Shown here piece by piece: positions 9,629 through 19,532 of a stretch of 64,000 nt of DNA. Each line of letters begins with the position of its first letter. Position 1 is the first letter of the stretch. The notes under the pieces are model-generated. The model was not told the DNA's origin and ran no database searches. It saw only the letters and a program-made list of their open reading frames with translations. Source of the DNA: Photobacterium damselae (GTDB lineage: Bacteria > Pseudomonadota > Gammaproteobacteria > Enterobacterales > Vibrionaceae); the NCBI RefSeq assembly GCF_003026815.1, contig NZ_PYOG01000005.1, positions 62,001-126,000 on the forward strand. The letters run 5' to 3'. A program made the position numbers and the translations under genes.

Positions 9629-12235
9629 CTACTCAACTTCCCCAACAAAATCACCATCAACAACCGTCAAACAAATTCGAGTTACTGCTTCTCGATGAGC
9701 CAATTTATTTAATAGAGCTAATGAAACTGGAGGCAACATTTGGCCTTCAATAATGGCTTCAAGCATACGAGCACCATTTTCAGAACGAGTTGCTCGGCCA
9801 AGAATTTCCTCAATTAAACAAGGCTCGATGACCACTTCAGCTTTATAACGAGATACTAAGAGTTTTTCTAAACGAGATAATTTTCCTCGAACGATTTTCT
9901 CTAATACATCATGGTTAAGAGGCAAATAAGGCACAACCTCCATACGAGCTAAAAGGGCTGGTTTAAAGAAAGCGGCTAATTCTGGATATAACTTATCTTC
10001 GATTTGATCGGGCTGTTCTGCATAATCAACAATGGTCTGATAACCCAAATTTGACGTTAAGAAAAACACGATATTTTGACAGTCAATCACACGTCCTTCA
10101 CCATCAGCTAACTCTCCTTTATCAAAAGCTTGATAGAAAAGATTCAGAACTTCAGGATGTGCTTTTTCTACTTCATCGAGTAGAACAATCGAATATGGCA
10201 TCTTACGAATGGCTTCAGTTAAAACCCCACCTTCGCCAAACCCAACATAGCCGGGAGGTGAACCAATAAGGCGAGAAACCGTATGTTTTTCTTGATACTC
10301 CGACATATTAATCGTGGTCAAGAACTGCTGTCCGCCATATAACTGTTCAGCAAGCTGTACAACAGTTTCCGTTTTACCAACACCACTAGGACCAACAAGC
10401 AGGAAGGCTCCTTTAGGACGACCAGGACGACGTAAATCCGCGCGAGCAGTTAAAAGATGTCGGTGAATACACTCAATCGCAACATCTTGTCCTTTGATCG
10501 CTTGAGATAAAATTTCAGGCAAATGCGTGATCTTAGTAAGTTCATCGGTATTCATTTGATCAACCGGAACGCCAGTCCAGTCAGCGATAACTTCGGCGAT
10601 CTGGGTTGCATCAACCTCTGGATGGATCAGACGCTGATCGTGAGGGATCTGCTCTAGTTTCTGATAACATTGCTGTAACTGATTTCGCAATGTATCCATT
10701 TCATTGCTATCTCCATCCTTTGCTACTTGCTTAAGGAGGGCTTGACGAGTCTTAATTATCTCGCTCACGATCTCTTTTTGCTCTTGCCACGCTAGATGCA
10801 GACGATCTTGCTCCGCTCTATCTCTCTCTTCTTCTGCCAGTAAATGATCAAAATGCTCTTGATCGATAGTTTTACCCAGTTTTTGTTGACGAGATAACAT
10901 CTCAATTTCAAGCTGACGCTGATGACATTGACTATCAATTTCAGAAATTCGACGTGGCGGCGCACTTAAATTAATGGCAATACGAGCACAAGCAGTATCT
11001 AAAACATCAATCGCTTTATCGGGTAATTGACGCCCTGAAACATAACGTGCAGAAAGCTCTGCCGCCGCTTTTAGAGCATCATCACTGATCAAAACTTGGT
11101 GTGCGGCTTCATACACGCAATGCAAACCACGCAGAATATCTGTTGCTTGAGCTGCGGTTGGTTCGTCCAGTTTTACTAGTTGAAAACGACGTGTTAATGC
11201 AGGATCTTTTTCAAAATACTTTTTATATTCTTTCCATGTCGTCGCAGCAACGGTACATACTTCACCTCGTGCTAGTGCTGGTTTTAGTAAGTTTGCCGCA
11301 TCACCACCACCTTCTTGATTGCCTGCTCCAATTAACGTATGGGCTTCATCAATAAATAAGATGATCGGTGTTGGGGAGTTTTTCACTTCATCTAGAATGG
11401 ATTTTAAACGTTTTTCAAACTCACCCTTAACAGAAGCTCCTGCCTGCATAAGGCCTAAATCAAGAGACCATAGTTGAACGTCTTTCAAGGCTTGAGGTAC
11501 TTTACCTTCTACAATACGCAGTGCTAACCCTTCAACAACAGCACTTTTACCCACTCCGGCATCACCGACGACAATGGGATTATTTTTACGGCGTCGACAT
11601 AAAATATCGATCATCAAATTAATTTCGTCATCTCGACATAAAACTGGATCTAATTTGCCACTACGTGCTTGTTGCGTGAAATCGGTACAAAAGCGCTGTA
11701 AACCACTCTCCCCACCGATTAGCGACTTATTAGTCACTTTCTCACGGCTTGTTATAACCGGAGTTTCTGAAGAATTAACTAATAGCTGAGAAAACTGTTT
11801 ACGAACCGTCTCTCGATTAATATTTTCAAATTGTTTAATTAAGCTAAATGCCAAATAACGGTCAGGACGAAGTAGCGCGGCAAGGAATATGATGCCAGAG
11901 CGCAATTCATGACTGTCTAATTCTGTCGATGCTAATAACCAAGCATCTTGTAATAACTCAACTAATAGTGGAGAAAAAGCAGGATAGGTGTCATTACCAC
12001 TCTCTTTTGGTAATGAATCACCACAAATTAGTTTTATTGCATCATGTTCGAGTCCTGATAGTTTTATCAATTCACGAACATCAGATAATGGGTTATCTAA
12101 TAATGTAAAAAGCAAATGCTCAAAAGTAACTTCACTATTACCTCGGCTAATACAAAGAGCCGCTGCCTGTTCTAATGCTAATTTAGTTTGAGAATTTAAT
12201 TTTTCGATAAGTACAGGAAGTTCAATTCGAATCAC
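9629..12235 (-). CDS. clpV: T6SS sheath-recycling ATPase ClpV (TssH/VasG)
   Basis: An AAA+ disaggregase of 868 residues, the usual length. A Clp_N double repeat (1-150) that binds the contracted sheath is followed by nucleotide domain 1 with Walker A GDAGVGKS (224-231) and Walker B LFIDEAHTLIGAG, a coiled-coil middle domain (about 410-540), and nucleotide domain 2 with GPSGVGKTET near 620 and the loop GSPPGYVGFGEGG. It disassembles contracted TssB/TssC sheaths for reuse. It lies 9 bp after tssL and 5 bp before vasH. Confidence 0.97.
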   Translation of the reverse strand: MIRIELPVLIEKLNSQTKLALEQAAALCISRGNSEVTFEHLLFTLLDNPLSDVRELIKLSGLEHDAIKLICGDSLPKESGNDTYPAFSPLLVELLQDAWLLASTELDSHELRSGIIFLAALLRPDRYLAFSLIKQFENINRETVRKQFSQLLVNSSETPVITSREKVTNKSLIGGESGLQRFCTDFTQQARSGKLDPVLCRDDEINLMIDILCRRRKNNPIVVGDAGVGKSAVVEGLALRIVEGKVPQALKDVQLWSLDLGLMQAGASVKGEFEKRLKSILDEVKNSPTPIILFIDEAHTLIGAGNQEGGGDAANLLKPALARGEVCTVAATTWKEYKKYFEKDPALTRRFQLVKLDEPTAAQATDILRGLHCVYEAAHQVLISDDALKAAAELSARYVSGRQLPDKAIDVLDTACARIAINLSAPPRRISEIDSQCHQRQLEIEMLSRQQKLGKTIDQEHFDHLLAEEERDRAEQDRLHLAWQEQKEIVSEIIKTRQALLKQVAKDGDSNEMDTLRNQLQQCYQKLEQIPHDQRLIHPEVDATQIAEVIADWTGVPVDQMNTDELTKITHLPEILSQAIKGQDVAIECIHRHLLTARADLRRPGRPKGAFLLVGPSGVGKTETVVQLAEQLYGGQQFLTTINMSEYQEKHTVSRLIGSPPGYVGFGEGGVLTEAIRKMPYSIVLLDEVEKAHPEVLNLFYQAFDKGELADGEGRVIDCQNIVFFLTSNLGYQTIVDYAEQPDQIEDKLYPELAAFFKPALLARMEVVPYLPLNHDVLEKIVRGKLSRLEKLLVSRYKAEVVIEPCLIEEILGRATRSENGARMLEAIIEGQMLPPVSLALLNKLAHREAVTRICLTVVDGDFVGEVE

Positions 12236-12244
12236 AACTACATC

Positions 12245-13045
12245 CTATTGTAATATTTGGTTTAATTGTTCTAATACATCGCCAGATTTATTGTGTAAGG
12301 CAATTGAATAACCAATAAAAATAACAACCCAAGTTAAAGCAAATCCTGCAAATACTGTCCAAATTGGAACTTGTTTTGTTAATTTATATTTTGTTGCAAC
12401 AACATGCTCAGTTGCACTTGTTAATGCTTCAGGGTCTTTATCCGCTAATCGGCGTAAAATCTCATAAAGATTAGCGACAACTTTCTCAAATTCTTCCTTG
12501 CCGTTATTCATCACTTTGTATCGGCCTTCAAAACCTAAGGTGAGGCATAAATAGATAAAAGCGAGTAACTCCTGATATCGAGCAGGTTCAGATTCTAATC
12601 GAGATAAAATAGAAAAGACTTTTTCGCCACCCCATGTTTCATTATGAAAACGAGTCAACAGAGAACATTCAGCCCACGAGCTATCTGCGCCCCATGGGGT
12701 ACTCATAACCGCTTCATCAATAAAAGAGCACAGTACGTAGCGATATGCCAAAATAACCGCATGTTCATAGCCGGCCTCAGTTAACTCTACTTCTATCGCT
12801 TTTATCTCTTCTACGGATTGGTGGTAAATCTCATCAATATTATCGCAATGACTTAAGTTACGAATTCGTAAACTCATACCGAGCAAAGGCGTCGCGGCAT
12901 CAATTAGCGCATTGATATTATTCCCGCGTAACTTAAACCAGAAATCTTGATCCTGATTAATATTTTTAACATTATCGAATAGAACGCCATCGAAATAACC
13001 TTCTGGCTGTTTCGTTGCTTTTTCTCTATCTAGAGTCTCATCCAT
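12245..13045 (-). CDS. tssL: T6SS inner-membrane protein TssL (DotU/IcmH, VasF)
   Basis: A 266-residue tail-anchored protein. The cytoplasmic helical domain has the DotU motif RYVLCSFIDEAVMSTPWG and the downstream FEGRY element, and one membrane helix lies near the C-terminus (about 225-250, WTVFAGFALTWVVIFIGYSIAL). TssL joins TssM and TssJ in the membrane complex. There is no peptidoglycan-binding OmpA domain after the helix, so this is the short form and another protein must anchor the complex to the wall. Five bp separate it from tssK. Confidence 0.95.
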   Translation of the reverse strand: MDETLDREKATKQPEGYFDGVLFDNVKNINQDQDFWFKLRGNNINALIDAATPLLGMSLRIRNLSHCDNIDEIYHQSVEEIKAIEVELTEAGYEHAVILAYRYVLCSFIDEAVMSTPWGADSSWAECSLLTRFHNETWGGEKVFSILSRLESEPARYQELLAFIYLCLTLGFEGRYKVMNNGKEEFEKVVANLYEILRRLADKDPEALTSATEHVVATKYKLTKQVPIWTVFAGFALTWVVIFIGYSIALHNKSGDVLEQLNQILQ

Positions 13046-13050
13046 GATAA

Positions 13051-14385
13051 TTAACTCCTAATTGCCCAAAATTGCAGCTCAATATCAGGGAAATCACCTG
13101 CGACATGGAAAGCAAAACCACTTGAGTTAGTGACCATATTCCATGCTTGGCTACTTTTATCGAGCTGGAAATAAGTGTATCCCGCATGGTATGGCAACTG
13201 ACGAGGTGCAACAGGTAACGGTGATAATGGAATACCAGGTAACTGCAGCGAAATAAGCTCGCGAATCTTTTCAACCGATGCTACTTTTGTCTGTTGCATA
13301 AATAACTTACGTAGCTCTTCAAGCGGCATTCGAGCACGAACGGCCAAAATAAAATCACCTTCCAATATCAGATTTGGATCTTGAATTGGCGCAACCATTA
13401 AGCCGTATTTACGTTTGTGTAGTTGAATCGATACAGCTCTTGGTTCAAGCACAATACTGAGTGCTTGTCGGAGCATATTCATGACGGGAACAAATGAGTT
13501 ATTTGGTCGATCATGATCGTAGCTACTAAATTCAGGTGCCATACGACCTTCATCGGTAAAGGTTGCCAATTCACCACAAATAGAGGTTAAGTCTTCATAT
13601 AAACGCTCTGGGTGAATCCCTTTTAGATGTGCCATGTGATGAAGTCTAGGTTGCATGGTATTGAGCGCTTGCAGCAACATAAAATCGGCAACATCAGCAA
13701 CACCACCTTGACTTGGTGAACCGATACGTTGTGCGATATTTCTCGCTCTTTCTCGCATTAAACCAGCCATTTCTCCCATAAAACGTTGTAACTTTGGTAC
13801 CGCTTTTACATTGAGATGACACGGCATAAACGACTCATCCAACATAACACTGCCATCAGGTCGTTTTTCTAAAATTTTAGCGATTGCAATAGAGGCATAG
13901 GCGCTGCGATCTTCTTTTTCTAACATCAGCTTTAATCGAGCTGGACTTACATCGATAACGCTGCTATCACCCTGAAAAGAATGAATATCACGAGCTTCAT
14001 AACGTTCTGCTTTATAGCGAGTTGCACCAACCGAGTCAGGCCAGCTCACTTCAACAATCGATTCACTACGAAGCGGAATAGCTAAATAAATAACTTGGTT
14101 AGCCAGAGAACTATCAACTATATCTAAAGCATCAGGTAAAGTGTCTTCCTGAGGGATATTAAAAACGGTTCCGTCAGGCATAACACCTTTTGCTTTTTCT
14201 ATAGCAATACGGCCAAAACTTAAATATTCAAGATTTAATACAATCTCTGTTACGCCATATAAATATGGATTGGCAGATTTAACTCTTTCATCGATAAGAT
14301 ACTCTAAATATCTTTGTTGCTGTTGAAAGTGTTGAGGCTTAACAAATAATCCTTCATTCCAAACAACACGGTTTCGAGATGACAT
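13051..14385 (-). CDS. tssK: T6SS baseplate protein TssK (VasE)
   Basis: Full-length TssK of 444 residues, the trimeric connector that docks the baseplate on the TssL/TssM complex. The N-terminus VVWNEGLFVKPQHFQQQQRY is the hallmark of the family (ImpJ/VasE), and the C-terminal region contains the usual YHAGYTYFQLD segment. Its ATG overlaps the tssJ stop by one base, so the two are translationally coupled. Confidence 0.97.
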   Translation of the reverse strand: MSSRNRVVWNEGLFVKPQHFQQQQRYLEYLIDERVKSANPYLYGVTEIVLNLEYLSFGRIAIEKAKGVMPDGTVFNIPQEDTLPDALDIVDSSLANQVIYLAIPLRSESIVEVSWPDSVGATRYKAERYEARDIHSFQGDSSVIDVSPARLKLMLEKEDRSAYASIAIAKILEKRPDGSVMLDESFMPCHLNVKAVPKLQRFMGEMAGLMRERARNIAQRIGSPSQGGVADVADFMLLQALNTMQPRLHHMAHLKGIHPERLYEDLTSICGELATFTDEGRMAPEFSSYDHDRPNNSFVPVMNMLRQALSIVLEPRAVSIQLHKRKYGLMVAPIQDPNLILEGDFILAVRARMPLEELRKLFMQQTKVASVEKIRELISLQLPGIPLSPLPVAPRQLPYHAGYTYFQLDKSSQAWNMVTNSSGFAFHVAGDFPDIELQFWAIRS

Positions 14386-14867
14386 TACTCCACCCTTTCC
14401 AGTATTACTTCATTATGATTAAGCAGAACGAGTAAATGATATTCTCTGCCTAATGTTTTTACTTTTACGACTTTTTTCCAATCACTCTGTTCAGGATCGG
14501 CAAAAAAAGCCATGACACCTATATATCGGGTATCTTCATCCAATTTTATTGGATCAATAAATTTAAATTGACCTGGTAATAAAACATAATCGTAATCATC
14601 AACATAATTACTCTTTAATGCTTTTTTATAATCATCTAATAATTGATCATAAGAAGCCGACATAAACATGGAGTCATCTTCTAGTTCAAATACTTTTAAT
14701 TCGACAGGAGATGCATCGCCATTGTTATTAGGGTTTATCGTATCAGTCGCAACCATACTTAACGTTATCGTACTCGGTTCCGAAGCTGGATCGTATTTCG
14801 AGCTACACCCAACCAAGAACATGACCCCAGCAATACATAGATACTGTAATAGCGCCTTTGGATTCAC
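14385..14867 (-). CDS. tssJ: T6SS outer-membrane lipoprotein TssJ (VasD)
   Basis: A 160-residue lipoprotein with a signal peptide ending in a lipobox (FLVGC, Cys21). The mature domain has the transthyretin-like TssJ pattern of alternating strands (SPVELKVFELEDDSMFMSASYDQL). It anchors the periplasmic end of TssM to the outer membrane. The residue after Cys is Ser, consistent with outer-membrane sorting. It sits one base after tagH and overlaps tssK. Confidence 0.94.
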   Translation of the reverse strand: MNPKALLQYLCIAGVMFLVGCSSKYDPASEPSTITLSMVATDTINPNNNGDASPVELKVFELEDDSMFMSASYDQLLDDYKKALKSNYVDDYDYVLLPGQFKFIDPIKLDEDTRYIGVMAFFADPEQSDWKKVVKVKTLGREYHLLVLLNHNEVILERVE

Positions 14868-14868
14868 A

Positions 14869-16338
14869 TTACATCTCCTGTTGCTTCTCTCTTAAGCGTT
14901 TGTCATAGGCTTGATCGAAAATTTCCCAAAAGAGTTTGTCAAAACCGTGCTGGCGATTGGAAGTCAGCTCTTGATAATAGTTTTGATACATGTGCCACGC
15001 CCATGACTCAGGCGACTCATTCAAATGTTGCCCAGGTCGACGATAACGATTGAAACGACGCTGCAGCACCTCTGGCGAAAATGCTTGAAGTATCTGAGCT
15101 AACGCTTCCGATATCGCTTGGTGTACGGCTTCATTATGATTTTTTACAGTACGAAGGCTCTCTTCTATCGCTGCAGGTGCAGATAAATGAACTGGGCTTC
15201 TTTCGCCATCAAACATCACCTGTACGGTTTGCTCATAGTCCATACCCAGTCTTAATGGATTATCTTCAATCGGCTGAAGATTTTTATTCATTACCCCATA
15301 GCGGCTAGAAGCAACTTGTTGATGTAAATCTAAAAGACCACGAATAGCAGATTGTAACGATGCCCCCATTTCTTCAGACAGCAACTGCATTTCAGCAAGA
15401 TCATCGGGATTGCCCGCTTTGGTCCCTAAACCACGTAATAAGGGGCCCGTTAATAAGTGGTTTCCTTCACTTGAATCGAGCTGAGGGTCTGAGTGATAAC
15501 TAAAACCTTGACGAACTTCCTCTTCAAGTAGATCTAATGTTTTCTCATCCATTACGCGGTCCTTATAAAATGAATTTTGAGCAGGCGCTATACTGTTATC
15601 GCTGCTAGCTAAATACGCTGTTGGTACTGTTTTTTTTGATACTGGTTGTTTTGATGTTGAGTGTGTTGCTACCGGCTCCTTATCATAAGAAGCGGTACGC
15701 TGTGATTTTTTTAATGTCATTGCAGATTGAACATCTCGCTCAGTATCTGCTTGAATGGTTTCTTGCGAGCCAAACCACTCTTCGTTATTACTTAAAAGTG
15801 GATTATTTATCGCTTTTGATCGTGTATCTTGTTCACCACCAAATAGATCGATACTTTGTGTTATCTCTTGCGCATCAAGAGCCGCCAAAGGATCATCAAC
15901 CGAGCAAACTTGATCTTGCTCGATCAAATCAAGTTCTTCACCATCAAGTTCAAGTCCATTATTGGCAATAAAAAAGGTTTCAAGACGGCCTTCTTTCTCT
16001 TTTGCATCTCCGTGTAACGATACTCGAATGACAAATCTGCCAATATTCAACACATCATTTTCGTTAAGACGTGCTGTTTTATCCCAGCCAACAGCCATTG
16101 ATTGGTTATTAATAAAAGTTTGATTACAGTTGTCAGTGATACAAAAAGCACCATCTCTAAAGACAATTTGGCAATGGTTTTGCTGTATTTGTCGTTGATT
16201 ATCCGTCAGAAACCAGCCGTCACTAGAACTCGATCCTATTGTTCCACCGTTACTGTTAAACTCTTTTTTTACCGATATACCTGGGGCTACAAATTGAGTA
16301 TTAATCACAGTTAATGTAAGTAAATTTTGCTCGGTCAT
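14869..16338 (-). CDS. tagH: T6SS FHA-domain protein TagH (VasC/ImpI)
   Basis: An FHA domain occupies about residues 25-110 (GTIGSSSSDGWFLTD, then NHCQIVFRDGAFCITD), with a long low-complexity linker (about 120-270) and the type VI FHA C-terminal domain (about 290-470, with the RFNRYRRPGQ element). FHA proteins bind phosphothreonine. In systems with PpkA/PppA kinase-phosphatase pairs they gate assembly. No such kinase lies in this cluster, so here the partner is unknown. Confidence 0.9.
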   Translation of the reverse strand: MTEQNLLTLTVINTQFVAPGISVKKEFNSNGGTIGSSSSDGWFLTDNQRQIQQNHCQIVFRDGAFCITDNCNQTFINNQSMAVGWDKTARLNENDVLNIGRFVIRVSLHGDAKEKEGRLETFFIANNGLELDGEELDLIEQDQVCSVDDPLAALDAQEITQSIDLFGGEQDTRSKAINNPLLSNNEEWFGSQETIQADTERDVQSAMTLKKSQRTASYDKEPVATHSTSKQPVSKKTVPTAYLASSDNSIAPAQNSFYKDRVMDEKTLDLLEEEVRQGFSYHSDPQLDSSEGNHLLTGPLLRGLGTKAGNPDDLAEMQLLSEEMGASLQSAIRGLLDLHQQVASSRYGVMNKNLQPIEDNPLRLGMDYEQTVQVMFDGERSPVHLSAPAAIEESLRTVKNHNEAVHQAISEALAQILQAFSPEVLQRRFNRYRRPGQHLNESPESWAWHMYQNYYQELTSNRQHGFDKLFWEIFDQAYDKRLREKQQEM

Positions 16339-16350
16339 TCTCCATTTCCT

Positions 16351-17358
16351 TTATTGGCGCACCTGTATCTTTACTTTACAATCGCTATTCTTTGCATCTA
16401 AAAACGAAGACCATCCAAGAGAGAGTTGAGAATCTCGCGTTAAGCACATGGACGGAACTTCTTCTTTTTTAAGTTCAAGCTCCAAATCAAATGCCATTTG
16501 CTCGCGAAGAACAAATTCAACCAATTTACACAACGGTTGATACTCTTTTCCTGAAGGTAAAAAATCATTAAATCGCTCTCGCGTAAGATCTTTAATTTCA
16601 ACCACAAACTTGCCAGTGCAATCTTTTACTTTGGCTCCAATGATGGTCGACTCACCTAATCGGCAGTTATTCATCCCTAAGCACATCTGTTGCTCTTGTA
16701 CAATGTCAACGGTTCGAATTTCCCATTGCCTGATAGCGACGTTTTCTAATTCGAAACAGTGAGCAATAATGCCTGCAACAACTTGGGGCGAGCGACTACG
16801 ACCAGCTAGAGTTCCTGCGTAAGAGAGCATTTTGCTCCAGTTAATTGGTGTCTCACCTCGTAAGTCACTATCTGACAAACCAACAAGGGCAAATAACTGT
16901 GATGAAAATAAGTCACTGGCGTTATCTTGATAACAAACGTAATAACGATATTTACGCCATAACTGGTAAACCAAAGCTAAAAGACGATTATTAAAAAAAT
17001 CTAAAAAGGCTCGTCTTACACCATTTTCATTTTCGGTAGCGATTTGCTCGAGCAAAAAGCCAGGTAATGGTGATTGTGCCCCATTTAAACCAAGAAAAGC
17101 CGTTTCAATACGATAGCTCTCGTCACTCAGTGCTTCTAATTCAGTAATATCGCTAGAAGCAAAACCCAAACTGGCACTGGTGCTAAAAATGAGTCGACAA
17201 TTACTTTCCCATTCCTCAGAACTAGGATCTTGTTCTGTTAGTTTTAATAGCAACTCAACTAACTGATAAAAATCATAATTCTTAGCTTGGTCGAGCAAAG
17301 TATTTAATCTTTTATCTGACCTTAGATCAGCGGTTGTAACCCTGTCTGAGTTCCCCAT
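16351..17358 (-). CDS. tssG: T6SS baseplate protein TssG (VasB)
   Basis: A 335-residue baseplate wedge component that works with TssF, TssE and TssK. Typical TssG features are the early YDFYQLVELLLKL helix, the PLPGFLLEQIATE segment and the FFNNRLLALVYQLWRKYRYY helix. The ATG overlaps the end of tssF by 37 bases but has a good AAGG ribosome binding site five bases upstream, so I keep this start. Confidence 0.94.
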   Translation of the reverse strand: MGNSDRVTTADLRSDKRLNTLLDQAKNYDFYQLVELLLKLTEQDPSSEEWESNCRLIFSTSASLGFASSDITELEALSDESYRIETAFLGLNGAQSPLPGFLLEQIATENENGVRRAFLDFFNNRLLALVYQLWRKYRYYVCYQDNASDLFSSQLFALVGLSDSDLRGETPINWSKMLSYAGTLAGRSRSPQVVAGIIAHCFELENVAIRQWEIRTVDIVQEQQMCLGMNNCRLGESTIIGAKVKDCTGKFVVEIKDLTRERFNDFLPSGKEYQPLCKLVEFVLREQMAFDLELELKKEEVPSMCLTRDSQLSLGWSSFLDAKNSDCKVKIQVRQ

Positions 17359-19094
17359 GTATACCTTTCTTGATTTGCACTATTAACGACGACCAATTCA
17401 TGAAACGAGTTAATACTGGCGTATAAAGCAAAGAATCGACTTAGTACACTACCAAAAAGATAAAGATCACCTTCTGAGGCAAATGCAACCTGATCGAGCA
17501 TAATCTCAGACTGTAAGCCTCTCACAGGCAAGCCCTTAATGATCCGTTCAATCGGCTTAGAGTTAATCTCAACAATGCCATCTAAACGCAATTTGGCGAC
17601 ACGCTCTGCTTGTCTATCTACTAACGCTCTAAAATCGTAAGCTCTAATCACTGAACACAACGCATCTTTTGATAATAGAGATAAATAATTGAGTGACAGA
17701 TTAGAGATAAGAGTCCACAACAAACTACCGTCTAACGTTGGTCTAAGCGGTTGTGTCGGCTCTGTAATATTTTTAAATGAAGCAAACGATGGTGAAGTAT
17801 TCGTTGCTGCACAAATATCACCAATTCCTAATTCAATGGGTAACTGTCTATTCGTACATGTAAGCTCTAATGAGATCGCTTCACTAATGCCAATACAGTT
17901 GGTTTCATCACCACGAACGAATGAGATAAAGTGGTCAAAACCATCGCCTCTAACACTATTTTTTACTCGAGCTCGATAATACAAAGCCTCGCGATGGCGA
18001 GAGCGCTCAATTTCATGTTGAAAACTTTCAAAGGCGCTATATACCCTCTTTTGACCTCGGATTCGGCCTTCATGGGCTTCTTGCCAACCTTGCACTTTAT
18101 CAATACTAAAAATCTCATAATGCGTTGGATATCGACTGGATGGCACCATTCGATATTCAGATCGCTTACCTGTTAGATCAATAGGATCGGCATCATGAGA
18201 AAATAGATTGATAATAGGCGTACAAAACAGTGAAAATGACTCTTCTCTCACGCGCACATCAGCAGGTAATGTCTTAGAAAAAACAAATCTAAGTGTAAAT
18301 TCTTGCCCCATATCCGATGTAATAAACTGAGATAAATTGCACAGTTCACCGAAGAGAAAAGCATCTGAAAATGTTAAGTATTCTTGCAGTATCCGATAGC
18401 CTTCATAAACATTCTTAGGAAAAGGTAAAACACCTTCGCCCGTTTCAAATCCCACACTCTTGAAATGATCTTTTGGGATAACAAATTGATGCTCTCCGCA
18501 TACCAGTTCGATACGAGCTAAATAATGGTTGAGCCATAAATAGAGCATTTGAGCGCTGTATTTTTGGCCACCTAAATAAAATTGAAGATCTTGTAGCCCT
18601 ATATCAGATAATCCTTGCTCACCAATTACTTCAAGCTGTAAGTCAATAATTGATGCTTCTCTTGTATGGTTTGTTGTAATCCCTATTGGTGCTATCGGAT
18701 AAATATCCACATCTCTGCAAGTTTTAAAGTGACAAACTGTCTCCATGACCGGAATACTGTCTATTTCCGTCTGAGCAGGAATCTTTTGACCTACACTTAA
18801 TGCTTTTTCTATTGGTGTAAACTGCGCGATACTTAGACTTGGAATTGGTCGTAAGTAATTGGGCCATAACATATTAATAATAGAGTGGGTCAACTCGGGG
18901 AATTCATCTTCAACTTTTTCACGCAACTTTGCAGTGAGAAAAGCAAATCCTTCGAGCAAGCGCTCTACATCAGGATCGGTATTTTTGCCTTGAAGAAAAC
19001 GAGATAGTTGAGGGTGCACTTCCGTAAAAGCGGCTCCCTGCTCTTTAAGAAAAGCTAACTCATCCCTGAAAAATTTATCTTGTGACACTATCAA
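17322..19094 (-). CDS. tssF: T6SS baseplate protein TssF (VasA)
   Basis: A 590-residue VasA/TssF family protein, part of the baseplate wedge. The N-terminus (FRDELAFLKEQGAAFTEVHPQL, then DPDVERLLEGFAFLTAKLR and FPELTHSIINMLWPNYLRPIPS) is diagnostic. Its ATG overlaps the tssE stop by four bases. The length and motifs are intact. Confidence 0.96.
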   Translation of the reverse strand: MIVSQDKFFRDELAFLKEQGAAFTEVHPQLSRFLQGKNTDPDVERLLEGFAFLTAKLREKVEDEFPELTHSIINMLWPNYLRPIPSLSIAQFTPIEKALSVGQKIPAQTEIDSIPVMETVCHFKTCRDVDIYPIAPIGITTNHTREASIIDLQLEVIGEQGLSDIGLQDLQFYLGGQKYSAQMLYLWLNHYLARIELVCGEHQFVIPKDHFKSVGFETGEGVLPFPKNVYEGYRILQEYLTFSDAFLFGELCNLSQFITSDMGQEFTLRFVFSKTLPADVRVREESFSLFCTPIINLFSHDADPIDLTGKRSEYRMVPSSRYPTHYEIFSIDKVQGWQEAHEGRIRGQKRVYSAFESFQHEIERSRHREALYYRARVKNSVRGDGFDHFISFVRGDETNCIGISEAISLELTCTNRQLPIELGIGDICAATNTSPSFASFKNITEPTQPLRPTLDGSLLWTLISNLSLNYLSLLSKDALCSVIRAYDFRALVDRQAERVAKLRLDGIVEINSKPIERIIKGLPVRGLQSEIMLDQVAFASEGDLYLFGSVLSRFFALYASINSFHELVVVNSANQERYTWGTQTGLQPLI

Positions 19095-19528
19095 ACCACT
19101 CTATATTTACGGCTCGTATCAAGTAACAAATCAATTTGTACCGAATCATGTAACGCTTTCGAGTTTACTAATGCTCTGATATGAAAACGTAAATTCAAAG
19201 GGCTCTCATCATCAGGAGTAAACTGAACATCAATATTCTTTAACCGCGGTTCATAACGCTCTAGGCAACGTCGAATTGCGAGCTTAATCTGCAAAGCCAA
19301 ATCGTGGCAGCCTAACGTTGCGTCATTAAAATCGATTAATCCAAGCTCAGGCGCACTTAAAGACTCCCCAATACGGCTATTAAGAAGCTGAGAAATATTT
19401 CGTTTGATTGAATCAAGCACAAGAGCTGGCTCAGGACCTTGAGTAATAGTTCGATTTGCGCTGTCAGCCTCTAAGCGTTCAAAGAGGCTGACACCATACG
19501 CACTATCCTCTAATGCGATATATGACAT
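19091..19528 (-). CDS. tssE: T6SS baseplate protein TssE (gp25-like)
   Basis: A 145-residue homologue of the T4 phage gp25 lysozyme-like baseplate protein. It has the family core NISQLLNSRIGESLSAPELGLIDF and the C-terminal EPRLKNIDV segment with the conserved Glu-Pro-Arg. It links the sheath to the baseplate. It begins 4 bp after the tssC stop and overlaps the tssF start by four bases. Confidence 0.94.
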   Translation of the reverse strand: MSYIALEDSAYGVSLFERLEADSANRTITQGPEPALVLDSIKRNISQLLNSRIGESLSAPELGLIDFNDATLGCHDLALQIKLAIRRCLERYEPRLKNIDVQFTPDDESPLNLRFHIRALVNSKALHDSVQIDLLLDTSRKYRVV

Positions 19529-19532
19529 TGAA